Shown here in pieces: positions 33,863 through 41,520 of a DNA stretch of 41,520 nt. The notes under the pieces were generated by a model that made no database searches, was not told the origin of the DNA, and saw only the letters and a list, made by a program, of their open reading frames with translations. Position 1 is the stretch's first letter; the number at the start of each line of letters is the position of its first letter. Origin of the DNA: an uncultured Clostridia bacterium (GTDB lineage: Bacteria; Bacillota; Clostridia; TANB77; CAG-508); the NCBI GenBank assembly GCA_944388775.1, contig CALXKC010000006.1, positions 1-41,520 of the forward strand. Direction: 5' to 3'. The translations under genes and the position numbers were made by a program.

Positions 33863-35137
33863 TTAAATATTTTTTAAATCTTTTAATGTTAAATTTTTCT
33901 TTTCTCCTGTCCTTACATTTTCTAGTTCAAATTCATCACCTGATTGCTTATTTCCGATAACAACTAAATATGGTGTACCTAAAATTTTGCAATCCTTTAT
34001 TTTCATTCCCATTGTGATATTTTCTCTATCATCTAAAATCGCTTCAATACCATTTTCTTTTAGTTTGTTATATAAATTTGTTGCAAATTCAAGTTTTTCT
34101 TCATCTTCCATTTTTGGAACTATTTGGACTTTAAATGGTGCTATATTTTCAGGTAAAACAATTCCCTCTATTTCTCCATTTTCTTTTTTTAATATTGATT
34201 CCTCATATAAAGCTGCAACTGTTCTGCTAACTCCTATTCCATAGCATCCCATGTAATATAATGCTTCTTTTCCTTCTCTGTTGATGTATTTTCCGTTCAT
34301 CATTTCTGAATATCTAGTTCCTAATTGGAAAATATGTCCTAATTCCATAGTTCTAATTTCTTTAAATCCTGAAATATCTTCTATTCCATATTCTTCTTTT
34401 AGATATTCTTGATAATTTTCTTTCTCTAATATTTCTGTATTTAGTCCAATTCCTGCTTCTTCATCATATAAAATTTTATCCTCACCTTGTTCAGAAATTA
34501 GCATAAACTCTTCTGATTTTTTTCCACCCATAGCTCCATTGTCTGCTACAATTGGAATTACTTTTAAACCTAGTCTTTCAAATATTTCTAAAAATGCTTT
34601 TCTTATATTTTTATATGACTTTTCCATTCCTTTTTCATCTTCATCAAAACTATATGCATCAAGCATTGGGAAAGACTTTCCTCTTAATAAATATCCTCTT
34701 GTTCTAATTTCATTTCTGAATTTTTCTCCAATTTGATAATATGTTACTGGCAAATTTTTATATGATTTTAGTTTTTCTCTTGCAAATTCTACTACCGCTT
34801 CTTCTCCTGTTGGTGCTAAACAAAATGTTCCTTTGTTTGATTCTGTAATTAGCATTGTTCCATCATTTACATATTGGTCATATCTTCCAGAGTTTTTCCA
34901 TATTGTGTCTGGTTGTAATAGTGGTAGTAATGTTTCTATACATCCATATTTATTTAAAGTTTCTACTATAATTTGTTCTACTTTTCTTCTTACCAATAAT
35001 GGTATTGTATTATATCCAAATAATCCTGCCCCATATTGTACTAATTGTCCTGTTTGTAATAAAATGCTTTGTGCTGGATACATATTGTCTATGTTATTTA
35101 ATTTTGTAGCTCCCATACCTGTTTGTGATAATTTCAT
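33863..35137 (-). CDS. proS: Prolyl-tRNA synthetase without the editing insertion
   Basis: This 424-residue class II enzyme charges tRNA-Pro. Motif 1 is in the GLFGYNTIPLLVRRKVEQII stretch. Motif 2 is FRNEIRTRGYLLRGKSFPMLDAYSFD, and motif 3 is YYMGCYGIGVSRTVAAL, followed by the anticodon-binding domain. Usual bacterial forms have ~565-570 residues because of a ~180-residue INS editing domain between motifs 2 and 3. Here only about 40 residues lie between SEEFMLISEQGEDKI and the motif 3 region. This resembles the short alphaproteobacterial/mitochondrial form, so mischarged Ala-tRNA-Pro would need a separate editor. It starts one base after the scpB stop. Confidence 0.95.
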   Translation of the reverse strand: MKLSQTGMGATKLNNIDNMYPAQSILLQTGQLVQYGAGLFGYNTIPLLVRRKVEQIIVETLNKYGCIETLLPLLQPDTIWKNSGRYDQYVNDGTMLITESNKGTFCLAPTGEEAVVEFAREKLKSYKNLPVTYYQIGEKFRNEIRTRGYLLRGKSFPMLDAYSFDEDEKGMEKSYKNIRKAFLEIFERLGLKVIPIVADNGAMGGKKSEEFMLISEQGEDKILYDEEAGIGLNTEILEKENYQEYLKEEYGIEDISGFKEIRTMELGHIFQLGTRYSEMMNGKYINREGKEALYYMGCYGIGVSRTVAALYEESILKKENGEIEGIVLPENIAPFKVQIVPKMEDEEKLEFATNLYNKLKENGIEAILDDRENITMGMKIKDCKILGTPYLVVIGNKQSGDEFELENVRTGEKKNLTLKDLKNI

Positions 35138-35138
35138 A

Positions 35139-35795
35139 TTAATTCAATCCTTTCTTTTCTTCTACTTCTTGTTTATTGTCACTTAATTCATCTTGTTCAG
35201 ATTTTTCATTTTCTTCTAAAATTTCGTCAACTACTATTTGATGATTTTCATCTAATTTATATCTTGGTAAATCTGGTAAATCTTCTAAAGAAGAATATCC
35301 AAACATTTTTAAGAATTCATCAGTTGTTTTATATGACATTGGCTTTCCTGGTAAATCTAGCTTTCCTGCTTCTTTAATTAATCCATATTCTAATAATTTG
35401 TATACACATGCATCTGCTCCAACTCCACGAATCGATTCAATCTCTGCCCTTGTAATTTGTGGATTATATGCAATTATTGCTAATGTTTCTAATGCTGCAC
35501 TTGATAAATTAGGCTTTGTTCTCTTATCTAATACTGGATAAATGTATTCGTACAAGTTTGTCTTTGTTGCTAATTGATATGATTCATTTACTTTTATTAA
35601 TTCTATTCCTCTATCTTCTTTTTTATATTCTTCCTGCATATTTGATACGATTGTATCTAAGTCGTTTTCATTTACCTCTAATGCTAAAATTAGTTCTTTT
35701 TTTTCTACTGGTCTTCCTGCTGCAAAAAGAATTGCTTCTATTACTGCTTTTAGATGACTTATATCCACCTTTATTTTCACCTCTTTAATTTCCAT
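35139..35795 (-). CDS. scpB: Segregation and condensation protein B
   Basis: This 218-residue winged-helix protein works with ScpA and SMC in chromosome condensation. Conserved stretches are LKAVIEAILFAAGRPVEKKEL, LSSAALETLAIIAYNPQITRAEIESIRGVGAD and LLEYGLIKEAGKLDLPGKPMSYKTTDEFLKMFGYSSLEDLP. The last ~35 residues are an acidic, variable tail. The stop codon is one base before the proS ATG, and the proS ribosome binding site lies inside its last codons. No scpA is in the window. Confidence 0.95.
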   Translation of the reverse strand: MEIKEVKIKVDISHLKAVIEAILFAAGRPVEKKELILALEVNENDLDTIVSNMQEEYKKEDRGIELIKVNESYQLATKTNLYEYIYPVLDKRTKPNLSSAALETLAIIAYNPQITRAEIESIRGVGADACVYKLLEYGLIKEAGKLDLPGKPMSYKTTDEFLKMFGYSSLEDLPDLPRYKLDENHQIVVDEILEENEKSEQDELSDNKQEVEEKKGLN

Positions 35796-35975
35796 TTTTT
35801 GTGTATTCCATTAATTTATTTTTACTTTTTTAATATTTATATTATTGCAGAAAATACTTGATATGTCAATATTTTTTGATAATTCTTGCACTTTTTTAAT
35901 TTATATGCTAAGATTAATTTAGATTATTTTTAGTAATGAATATTATATATACTTTATATGAAATGGGGGATTTTC

Positions 35976-36173
35976 ATGGAAGAAAAGAAAAATTTAGAAG
36001 TAGTTTCTGGTGATGGCTCAAATTTAGATATTTCACCTGTTTATGATAATATTAATGAGATTAGACCTAAATCTACAACTCATAAACCTTCTAATGTGGT
36101 TATACCAAAAGAAACTCATAAGCCTTCAAAGGATAAAAAGAAAGATGAGAAGAAAAAAGAAGAAAATAAATAA
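35976..36173 (+). CDS. Small Lys-rich conserved-looking protein
   Basis: This 65-residue protein begins MEEKKNLEVVSGDGSNLDISPVYDNI and ends in a Lys/Glu-rich tail. I believe similar small proteins with a GDGSNLDISPVYD-type core occur in Clostridia, but I know no function. The start at 35976 has GGGGGA six bases upstream. The ATG at 35958 has no site. It is divergent from scpB and convergent with the DUF5050-like gene, with which it shares a terminator. Confidence 0.7.
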   Translation: MEEKKNLEVVSGDGSNLDISPVYDNINEIRPKSTTHKPSNVVIPKETHKPSKDKKKDEKKKEENK

Positions 36174-36193
36174 GGTTTCCCTTGTTTATTTTC
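36162..36193. terminator. Two-way terminator overlapping the end of the small Lys-rich gene
   Basis: GAAAATAAATAAGG (36162-36175) and CCTTGTTTATTTTC (36180-36193) pair with one T-G. The left arm includes the stop codon of the plus-strand gene, and T runs follow. Confidence 0.7.
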
Positions 36194-36200
36194 TTCTTTT

Positions 36201-37466
36201 TTAATTATCACTCAAAAAATATGTTAAAGCTATTTTTTCTTCTTCCATAGTTTCTAAATTATATATGCCTATCTCGTTAACTTTATTATCAGACATTCTT
36301 AGTTCATAACAATAACCATCTAAATAATATCCATTAGGCATATTTTCTTCTACATTACCATTTTCTAAATCTGCTCTTATTACGTCTTGTTCTTCTATAT
36401 ACGCTTTATTTTGATACACATATGCTAAATATGGTAATACCATATCATTTTTAAACACTTGCTTTTCTTCTTTGCTGTTGCTATCAATTTTGAATACTGA
36501 AAATTCATTTTCAATATTATTGTTTTCATCAACTAATTTTCTTGTAAGAATATATCCCTCATTTTCAGTTACATAGCAACTTCCAAACCTTCCTACCGCA
36601 TGATTCGTTTTGTCATCTAAATATACTACATGATATTTTTCTCCATCTTCATAATCCACGTATATAATATATCTTTCATTTATTCCTGCAATTAGTGTTC
36701 TTCCTTGTGCCAATTCTTCCTTATTTTCTCCATTGATATCTGCTACATATAAATCTCTTGTTTCTCCATCTGTATAATAAATTTTGTTGCCCAGTATATT
36801 GAAATAATTTTTTACATTAGGAATTATTGTTGTAATATTGTTTCCGTCCTTATCCATTGAGCACAAGTCTCCTTGTGGTGTTTGATTTATCTCATCAAAA
36901 CCATTTTGTTTTACAAAATATATTTTATCTTCTGTTAGCCACAATTGAGCTGATTCTCCTTCATATATTTGTGCTACTTTCCCTTGCAAATCAATTTTAT
37001 ATATTCCTTTTCCTGAATAATGGTTTGGCACTCCATATATATTTTCCCCATCAAAATATATTTTCCATAGTTCTTTTGGTGTATTTACTTGAATTGCTGA
37101 ATTATTTTCTATATTGAAAATATATAACTTGTTACCATTGATAGAATCAATATATGCAATTATGTTATCTATTTTTACAAATTTATTTCCTTTTGTCATA
37201 CTATATTTTATTTCTTCTTTTTCTTGTGGTTTTTGGCTTCCTAGTGTTTCTTGGTTTTCTTCTATATTTTCTTCATTGCTTTCTTCAATTTTCTCATCTA
37301 CTTCTTGTACACTTTCATTTTCTGTTTGACGTGTTTTATTTAGTCCATATACTAATCCTACTAATGCTATTATTAATATAATTATGGCAATAACTAAGAT
37401 TTTTTTATTTTGTACTTTCTTTTTTCTTTTATTTAAGTTATTTCTTTCTCTTGCTCCTCTTCTCAT
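36201..37466 (-). CDS. Membrane-anchored DUF5050-like beta-propeller protein
   Basis: This 421-residue protein starts with a basic segment (MRRGARERNNLNKRKKK), one membrane helix (about 23-43), and an acidic linker of Glu and Asn. The exported part (about 90-421) has repeated strands such as DGENIYGVPNHYSGKGIYKIDLQGK, LTEDKIYFVKQNG and LGNKIYYTDGETRDLYVADINGEN, the style of DUF5050/TolB-like propellers. Role unknown. AGGAGA lies close before the ATG at 37466. The DUF362 gene ends ten bases upstream, so they probably form an operon. Confidence 0.82.
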   Translation of the reverse strand: MRRGARERNNLNKRKKKVQNKKILVIAIIILIIALVGLVYGLNKTRQTENESVQEVDEKIEESNEENIEENQETLGSQKPQEKEEIKYSMTKGNKFVKIDNIIAYIDSINGNKLYIFNIENNSAIQVNTPKELWKIYFDGENIYGVPNHYSGKGIYKIDLQGKVAQIYEGESAQLWLTEDKIYFVKQNGFDEINQTPQGDLCSMDKDGNNITTIIPNVKNYFNILGNKIYYTDGETRDLYVADINGENKEELAQGRTLIAGINERYIIYVDYEDGEKYHVVYLDDKTNHAVGRFGSCYVTENEGYILTRKLVDENNNIENEFSVFKIDSNSKEEKQVFKNDMVLPYLAYVYQNKAYIEEQDVIRADLENGNVEENMPNGYYLDGYCYELRMSDNKVNEIGIYNLETMEEEKIALTYFLSDN

Positions 37467-37476
37467 CGAAATTCTC

Positions 37477-38598
37477 CTATTTAACTTCAATTAATTCATA
37501 TTCTTGTGTTCCTAAACCAATTTCTTCTCCATGTTCAATTTGGCTTTCCCAGTTAGTTTCTGGATGATTACAATGGAATAGGTCTTTTTCGTGTACACCT
37601 TTTTTCATTTGTTCTGCTAAATAGCTGTTTTCAAATACTTCTTGTTTGTTTACTAAATCAGCACATGCTTTATCTAATGCTACCATATCAAAAGATGCTA
37701 ACATTCCAATATTAGGTACAATTGGAGCATCATTTTCTCCATGGCAATCACAGTTAGGAGAAACATCACATATTAAGCTAATATGGAATTGTGGTTTGTC
37801 TTTCACTACTGCTAATGCGTATTCTGCCATTTTCTTATTTAAAATGTCTGCCGCTTCATCATTTGGAGATTTTATTGCATCAAAATTACAGATTCCTATG
37901 CATCTTCCACATCCTACACACTTATTGTGGTCAATTACTGCTTTTCCTTCTTCATTATATGAAATTGCTCCATGTGCACATATTTTTATACATTGCTTAC
38001 ACTTTCTGCAATTTTCTGGGATAACATTTGGTTTTCCGCTACTATGCATTTCCATTTTTCCTGCTCTTGAGCCACATCCCATTCCTATATTTTTTATTGC
38101 TCCGCCAAATCCTGTTCCTTCATGTCCTTTAAAATGGTTTAGTGAAATTATTACATCTGCATCCATAATTGCTCTTCCGATTTTTGCTGTTTTTACATAT
38201 TCTTGATTTATCTCTACATATTGCTCATCTGTTCCTTTTAATCCGTCTGCAATTATGATATGGCATCCTGTTGAGAATGGATTATATCCATTTACATATG
38301 CTGAATCTAAATGGTCTAAAGCATTTTTTCTTCCTCCAACATATAATGTGTTGCAATCTGTTAGGAATGGCTTTCCTCCTAATTTTTTTACTAAGTCTAC
38401 TATTACTTTTGAATAGTTTGGTCTTAAATATGCAAGATTTCCTGGCTCTCCAAAGTGTATTTTTATTGCTGTGTATTTGTTTTCAAAATCAATGTTTTCA
38501 ATTCCTGCTTTTTTTACTAATTTTTCTAATTTTTGTAATAAGTTGTATCCTGGTCTTGCTCTAAAGTCTGTAAAATATACTTTTGATTTTTCTTTCAT
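37477..38598 (-). CDS. DUF362 protein with two [4Fe-4S] clusters
   Basis: This 373-residue protein joins a DUF362 domain (KVYFTDFRA to IGMGCGSRAGKMEMH) to a 2[4Fe-4S] ferredoxin segment with CRKCKQCIKICAHGAI and CVGCGRCIGICNFDAI, and ends with a Cys-containing region (CDVSPNCDCHGEND). It is probably a soluble electron-transfer or redox enzyme of anaerobes. The substrate is unknown. I chose the ATG at 38598, with AAGGAAA about ten bases upstream, over the GTG at 38607, which is too near the site. Confidence 0.88.
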   Translation of the reverse strand: MKEKSKVYFTDFRARPGYNLLQKLEKLVKKAGIENIDFENKYTAIKIHFGEPGNLAYLRPNYSKVIVDLVKKLGGKPFLTDCNTLYVGGRKNALDHLDSAYVNGYNPFSTGCHIIIADGLKGTDEQYVEINQEYVKTAKIGRAIMDADVIISLNHFKGHEGTGFGGAIKNIGMGCGSRAGKMEMHSSGKPNVIPENCRKCKQCIKICAHGAISYNEEGKAVIDHNKCVGCGRCIGICNFDAIKSPNDEAADILNKKMAEYALAVVKDKPQFHISLICDVSPNCDCHGENDAPIVPNIGMLASFDMVALDKACADLVNKQEVFENSYLAEQMKKGVHEKDLFHCNHPETNWESQIEHGEEIGLGTQEYELIEVK

Positions 38599-38723
38599 TC
38601 TAATCACTTTCCTTCTTCTTTATTTTCTAATCATAGATTTGTTTGATTCTCTAAACTTTATTTATATTATCATATTTTCTGTTTATGTACAACAATATAT
38701 TTAGAAAAAATATTTAACAAAAA

Positions 38724-38761
38724 TGAAGCATATAAATAATTAAAATTTTTTATATACTTCA
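38724..38761 (-). terminator. Terminator of the rubredoxin gene
   Basis: TGAAGCATATAAA (38724-38736) and TTTATATACTTCA (38749-38761) pair fully on the minus strand if one G-U is allowed, while the plus strand would have a C-A clash. This fits use by the minus-strand rubredoxin. Confidence 0.7.
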
Positions 38762-38801
38762 CTTTTTATTATTTTATAAAATATTAATTTTTTATAAGAA
38801 A

Positions 38802-38942
38802 TTATTCTTCTACTTTTTCAAATAAATCTTTACCTACTCCACATAGTGGGCATGTCCAATCATCTGGTAAATCAGAAAATTTAACACCTTCTTTTTCTTC
38901 ATCATAAATATATCCACATACTGTACATCTATATTTTTCCAT
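38802..38942 (-). CDS. Short rubredoxin
   Basis: This 46-residue iron protein has the two rubredoxin knuckles, C-x2-C in [13 protein letters not shown] and C-x2-C in [13 protein letters not shown], with the aromatic core Tyr and Trp residues. It is about six residues shorter than common rubredoxins because the loop between the knuckles is reduced ([12 protein letters not shown]). GGAGGTG lies seven bases before the ATG. It lies just downstream of the flavodiiron protein on the same strand, across repeat R1c, and is probably its electron donor. Confidence 0.95.
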   Translation of the reverse strand: MEKYRCTVCGYIYDEEKEGVKFSDLPDDWTCPLCGVGKDLFEKVEE

Positions 38943-38975
38943 GAATTTCACCTCCATTATTTATTCTTTTTATTT

Positions 38976-39034
38976 AAAGGTCCGTCCCTAAATCCCTGTT
39001 TTTAGGGATTTTTAGGACCGTCCCCCTAATCCCT
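38976..39034. repeat. GGACCGTCCC/AAATCCC repeat, copy R1c
   Basis: It holds GGTCCGTCCCTAAATCCC, then GGGATTTTTAGGACCGTCCC, in the same orientation as R1b. It provides the last six codons (GLGGRS) and the TAA stop of the flavodiiron gene, and forms the leader of the rubredoxin gene. Confidence 0.8.
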
Positions 39035-40181
39035 CTGCTAATTTGTTCATTTCTTCCACGTTTTGTTCATTCATTGTGGATTTTATTGTTATTGTTGGCT
39101 CGATTATATCAAGATTTTTCATTTCTTGCAACATCTTTTTCATACATCTTCCTGCTGATGGTGCCCATGAGCCATTTTCAATAATTGCTACTTTTCTTTT
39201 TTGATAGTTTCTTTCTTTTAGATAATCTAAAAAATGTTCCATTGGAGGAAATAGTCCCATATTGTAGCTAGATGATGCAACTACTAATGTTGAGTATCTA
39301 AAAGCATCTTCAACTGTTTCTGCCCAATCTTCTCTTGTTAAGTCTGAAACTACTACTTTTTTATTTCCTTTTTCTCTTAGTATTTCTGCTAGTTTATTTG
39401 CTGCTTTTAATGTGTTTCCATATATTGAACTACATGCTATGAAGATTCCATCTTCCTCAGGTTCGTAGCTACTCCATGTTTGATATTTTCCAATATAATG
39501 TTCTAAATTTTCTTTTAATACTGGTCCATGTAATGGACAAATTGTTTGTATATCTAATTTTTCTGCTTTTTTTAATAATGCTTGTACTTGGTCTCCATAT
39601 TTTCCTACTATTCCAAAATAATATCTTCTTGCTTCACAATCCCACTCTTCATCTACATCTAATGCTCCAAATTTACCAAAGGCATCTGCTGAAAATAGGA
39701 TTTTGTCTGTTTGGTCATATGTCATCATTACCTCTGGCCAATGTACCATTGGTGCCATTATAAATTGAAGTTTATGCTTTCCAATGTCTAATATATCTCC
39801 TTCACTTACTATTACTTTTCTTTTTGATAAATCTATATCGAAAAAGTTTGATAATATATTAAATGTAATTTGATTTCCTACTATTTTCATGTCTGGATAT
39901 TTTTCTGCTAATATTCCTATATTATATGCATGGTCTGGCTCCATATGTGATACTATTAAATAGTCTGGTGATTCTCCATCTAATTCTTCTGATAATTTTT
40001 GTAACCATTGTCCTGTTACTTTTTCGTCTACTGTATCAAATATTACATATTCTTCATCTTTTATTAGGTATGAGTTATATGCCATTCCATTTTCTAATAC
40101 ATATTGCCCTTCAAATAGGTTTATATTTTTGTCACTTGCTCCTACATATATTATATCTTTTGATATTGTCATGTCTGCCAT
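39012..40181 (-). CDS. Flavodiiron protein (FprA type)
   Basis: This 389-residue enzyme reduces O2 to water (or NO to N2O) in anaerobes. The diiron lactamase domain has HMEPDHA (H-x-E-x-D-H), the His in MVHWPEVMMTY, the Asp in LFSADAFG and the His in CPLHGPVL. The flavodoxin domain begins near residue 248 with IACSSIYGNTLKAA, the FMN phosphate loop, and has SSSYNMGLFPPMEHF. GGAGG precedes the ATG. The C-terminal GLGGRS is encoded by repeat R1c. The rubredoxin that likely feeds it electrons is downstream. Confidence 0.95.
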   Translation of the reverse strand: MADMTISKDIIYVGASDKNINLFEGQYVLENGMAYNSYLIKDEEYVIFDTVDEKVTGQWLQKLSEELDGESPDYLIVSHMEPDHAYNIGILAEKYPDMKIVGNQITFNILSNFFDIDLSKRKVIVSEGDILDIGKHKLQFIMAPMVHWPEVMMTYDQTDKILFSADAFGKFGALDVDEEWDCEARRYYFGIVGKYGDQVQALLKKAEKLDIQTICPLHGPVLKENLEHYIGKYQTWSSYEPEEDGIFIACSSIYGNTLKAANKLAEILREKGNKKVVVSDLTREDWAETVEDAFRYSTLVVASSSYNMGLFPPMEHFLDYLKERNYQKRKVAIIENGSWAPSAGRCMKKMLQEMKNLDIIEPTITIKSTMNEQNVEEMNKLAEGLGGRS

Positions 40182-40299
40182 ATTTTTTCCTCCTTTTTCA
40201 TTTTTTATTTTACTCTTTTTTCAACATTTGCTTTTTGTATTATACCCTGTTTTATAATTTTTATCAACTATATTTTCAAATGTGAATTTTTTGTGAATT

Positions 40300-40326
40300 T
40301 TAGCACTCTCCTATTGACATTGCTAA
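40300..40326 (+). promoter_or_regulatory. CIRCE operator (HrcA site) before hsp20
   Basis: TTAGCACTC (40300-40308), nine bases, then CATTGCTAA (40318-40326). The left half is the exact CIRCE consensus, and the right half matches 7 of 9 bases of GAGTGCTAA with the correct spacing. It overlaps the -35 box, as expected for HrcA repression. Confidence 0.8.
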
Positions 40327-40341
40327 AATCAGTTGTATAAT
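40314..40341 (+). promoter_or_regulatory. Sigma-A promoter of hsp20
   Basis: TTGACA (40314-40319), 16 bases, TATAAT (40336-40341). Both hexamers are perfect. The CIRCE operator covers the -35. Confidence 0.85.
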
Positions 40342-40426
40342 GTAAATGTAAAAAGAAAAACATACTTTTTACTATGTGCTAACAATATCAAGTCAACACA
40401 TAAATTTTTAGAAGGAGTTGATTATT

Positions 40427-40852
40427 ATGATGATGTTACCAAGAAAAAGAAATGATTTTGATTTATGGGATGAAATGTTCAGAGACCCATTCTTCACAGG
40501 AGAAAGAGAAAGCAAATTGATGAGAACAGATATTAAGGAGAAAAAAGATAAGTATATAGTAGATATAGACTTACCAGGATATGAAAAAGAGGACATTAAA
40601 ATTGAAGTTGACAATGGTTACTTAATTGTTAATGCAAAAACAAATCATCACAAAGATGAAAAAGAAGAAGGCAAATATGTTAGAAAAGAAAGATTCGTTG
40701 GTGAATGTTCAAGAAGTTTCTATGTAGGTGAAGATATTAAACAAGAGGATATTAAGGCTTCATTTAGAAATGGTACTTTAAAAATTGAAATCCCTAAAAA
40801 AGACGAACCAAAAGAATTGCCTGAGAAAAAATATATTCCAATTGATGACTAA
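40427..40852 (+). CDS. Small heat-shock protein Hsp20
   Basis: This 141-residue alpha-crystallin-type chaperone holds unfolding proteins during heat or other stress. The crystallin domain runs from about residue 35 to 125: REDxxEKKDKYIVDIDLPGYEKEDIKIEVDNGYL-like strands, then GECSRSFYVGEDIKQEDIKASFRNGTLKIEIPK with the I-x-I tail motif nearby. GAAGGAG lies about nine bases before the first of three ATGs (40427). The in-frame TTG at 40418 touches the ribosome site and is rejected. Control by HrcA is predicted from the CIRCE operator. Confidence 0.95.
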   Translation: MMMLPRKRNDFDLWDEMFRDPFFTGERESKLMRTDIKEKKDKYIVDIDLPGYEKEDIKIEVDNGYLIVNAKTNHHKDEKEEGKYVRKERFVGECSRSFYVGEDIKQEDIKASFRNGTLKIEIPKKDEPKELPEKKYIPIDD

Positions 40853-40854
40853 TT

Positions 40855-40884
40855 AAAAAAATCCCAGTTTTTTGGGATTTTTTT
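40855..40884. terminator. Two-way terminator between hsp20 and the acetyltransferase
   Basis: AAAATCCCA (40858-40866) and TGGGATTTT (40873-40881) with A and T runs outside. It overlaps the stop codon of the minus-strand acetyltransferase by two bases. Confidence 0.85.
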
Positions 40885-41437
40885 AATTTTCTCTTTTTAC
40901 TTTACATGGATTACCATATGCAACGCAATTAGAAGGAATATCTTTTGTAACTACACTTCCTGCACCTATTGTCACATTATCTCCTATTGTAACACCTGGC
41001 ATAACAGATACATTCCCTCCAAACCATACATTATTTCCTACTTTTATTGTTTTTGCATATTCGATTCCTTCATTTCTTGATTTGATATCTATTGGATGTC
41101 CTGCTGTATAAAATCCACAATTTGGACCAATGAATACATTATCTCCAAATTCAACTTTTGCTCCATCTAAAATCACTAAATTATGATTGGCATAAAAGTT
41201 TTCTCCAACAGATATATTGTATCCATAGTCACAAAAGAAGTTGGATTCTATCAAAACATTTTCTTTTGTTTTTCCTAGTATTCTCTTTATAAATTCTTTT
41301 CTTTCTTCTAAATTCAGTGGATTTATATTGTTATATTTATAGCATAATTCTTTTGCTTTTCGCATTTCTTTAATTAATTCTTCATCATAATTTGGATTAT
41401 ATAATTCACCATTGTCTCTTTTTTCTTTTTCAGTCAT
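40883..41437 (-). CDS. Maltose/galactoside O-acetyltransferase family protein
   Basis: This 184-residue acetyl-CoA-dependent enzyme has the N-terminal Maa helix region ([23 protein letters not shown]) and a left-handed beta helix of hexapeptide repeats ([15 protein letters not shown] with the catalytic His, [48 protein letters not shown]). It acetylates sugars such as maltose, glucose or galactosides, with the exact substrate unclear. AGGAGAG lies before the ATG at 41437. Nothing is seen in the remaining ~80 bases of the window. Confidence 0.92.
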   Translation of the reverse strand: MTEKEKRDNGELYNPNYDEELIKEMRKAKELCYKYNNINPLNLEERKEFIKRILGKTKENVLIESNFFCDYGYNISVGENFYANHNLVILDGAKVEFGDNVFIGPNCGFYTAGHPIDIKSRNEGIEYAKTIKVGNNVWFGGNVSVMPGVTIGDNVTIGAGSVVTKDIPSNCVAYGNPCKVKREN

Positions 41438-41520
41438 AGCAACTCTCCTCGTATAATATATTTAACAATCAATTTTGTAACTTAAAATTACATTAAATAA
41501 ATGATTGTAAAGAAAATTTA

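Noticed and set aside
40418..40426. TTG start for hsp20 nine bases upstream
   Set aside because: It directly abuts the GAAGGAG ribosome site. The ATG run at 40427 has correct spacing.
1..41520. CRISPR arrays, tRNA or rRNA genes
   Set aside because: No regularly spaced direct repeats and no TTCGANTC-type T-arm in a cloverleaf context were found by eye.

Overview
The window looks like chromosome from a very AT-rich Gram-positive anaerobe, most likely an uncultured gut-type member of Clostridia. The basis is the low GC content, A/T-ending codons with AGA for arginine, strong AGGAGG-type ribosome binding sites, sigma-A promoters, intrinsic terminators, a sortase with an LPxTG-type protein, RNase J, ScpB, a CIRCE operator, and an O2-scavenging flavodiiron protein beside a rubredoxin. 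The standard genetic code fits. No stop codon I checked is TGA. No tRNA, rRNA, CRISPR array, integrase or transposase with intact ends was seen.

Layout. 0-8 kb: housekeeping genes (tsf, rpsB, a DUF1653 gene, serS) alternate with three single-gene units (204-1787, a divergent purA at 6012, a small gene at 7533). These three have a visibly richer GC and codon style, each has its own near-consensus promoter, and each ends at a strong hairpin. 8-17 kb: ysxC/engB, a short-chain dehydrogenase, a DUF951 gene, gltX, a DUF3800 gene, a candidate ~113-nt small RNA, RNase J with a long leader, and a cysteine desulfurase. 17-24.6 kb: an accessory and partly decaying block with a frameshifted patatin, a WG-repeat protein, a CNNM/CorC membrane protein, a frameshifted thioester/Cna_B surface protein, a class-D-like sortase and a frameshifted Rpn-family nuclease. 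24.9-33 kb: a two-component system, an MscS channel, the dnaG-rpoD pair and a small alarmone synthetase. 33-41.5 kb: a HEPN/MNT toxin-antitoxin pair, proS (without the editing insertion) with scpB, small and membrane proteins, a DUF362 ferredoxin, rubredoxin plus flavodiiron protein, a CIRCE-controlled Hsp20 and an acetyltransferase.

The most unusual content lies between the genes. Four copies (10.1, 16.9, 21.3 and 32.0 kb) of a ~170-185-bp nested palindrome share one architecture. An outer stem and an inner stem are each nearly perfect within a copy but differ completely in sequence between copies. They are separated by asymmetric joints that carry conserved words (CGAATGYGA on one side, CCGAG on the other). 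The inner stem also carries a conserved TTCTTAA/TTTAG pair with the same T-T mismatch every time. Conserved loops with freely changing, self-complementary stems point to selection for a folded RNA or single-stranded DNA. Two smaller nested-palindrome types (2.9 and 28.5 kb; 4.0 kb) and a separate GGACCGTCCC/AAATCCC repeat family (three copies, two of which supply the C-terminal codons and stop of a gene) occupy other gaps.

Functionally, most of the window is translation, replication initiation, RNA decay, FeS assembly and stress handling. The surface-adhesion and nuclease block is being lost. Family identifications rest on motifs read directly from the translations, not on database searches.
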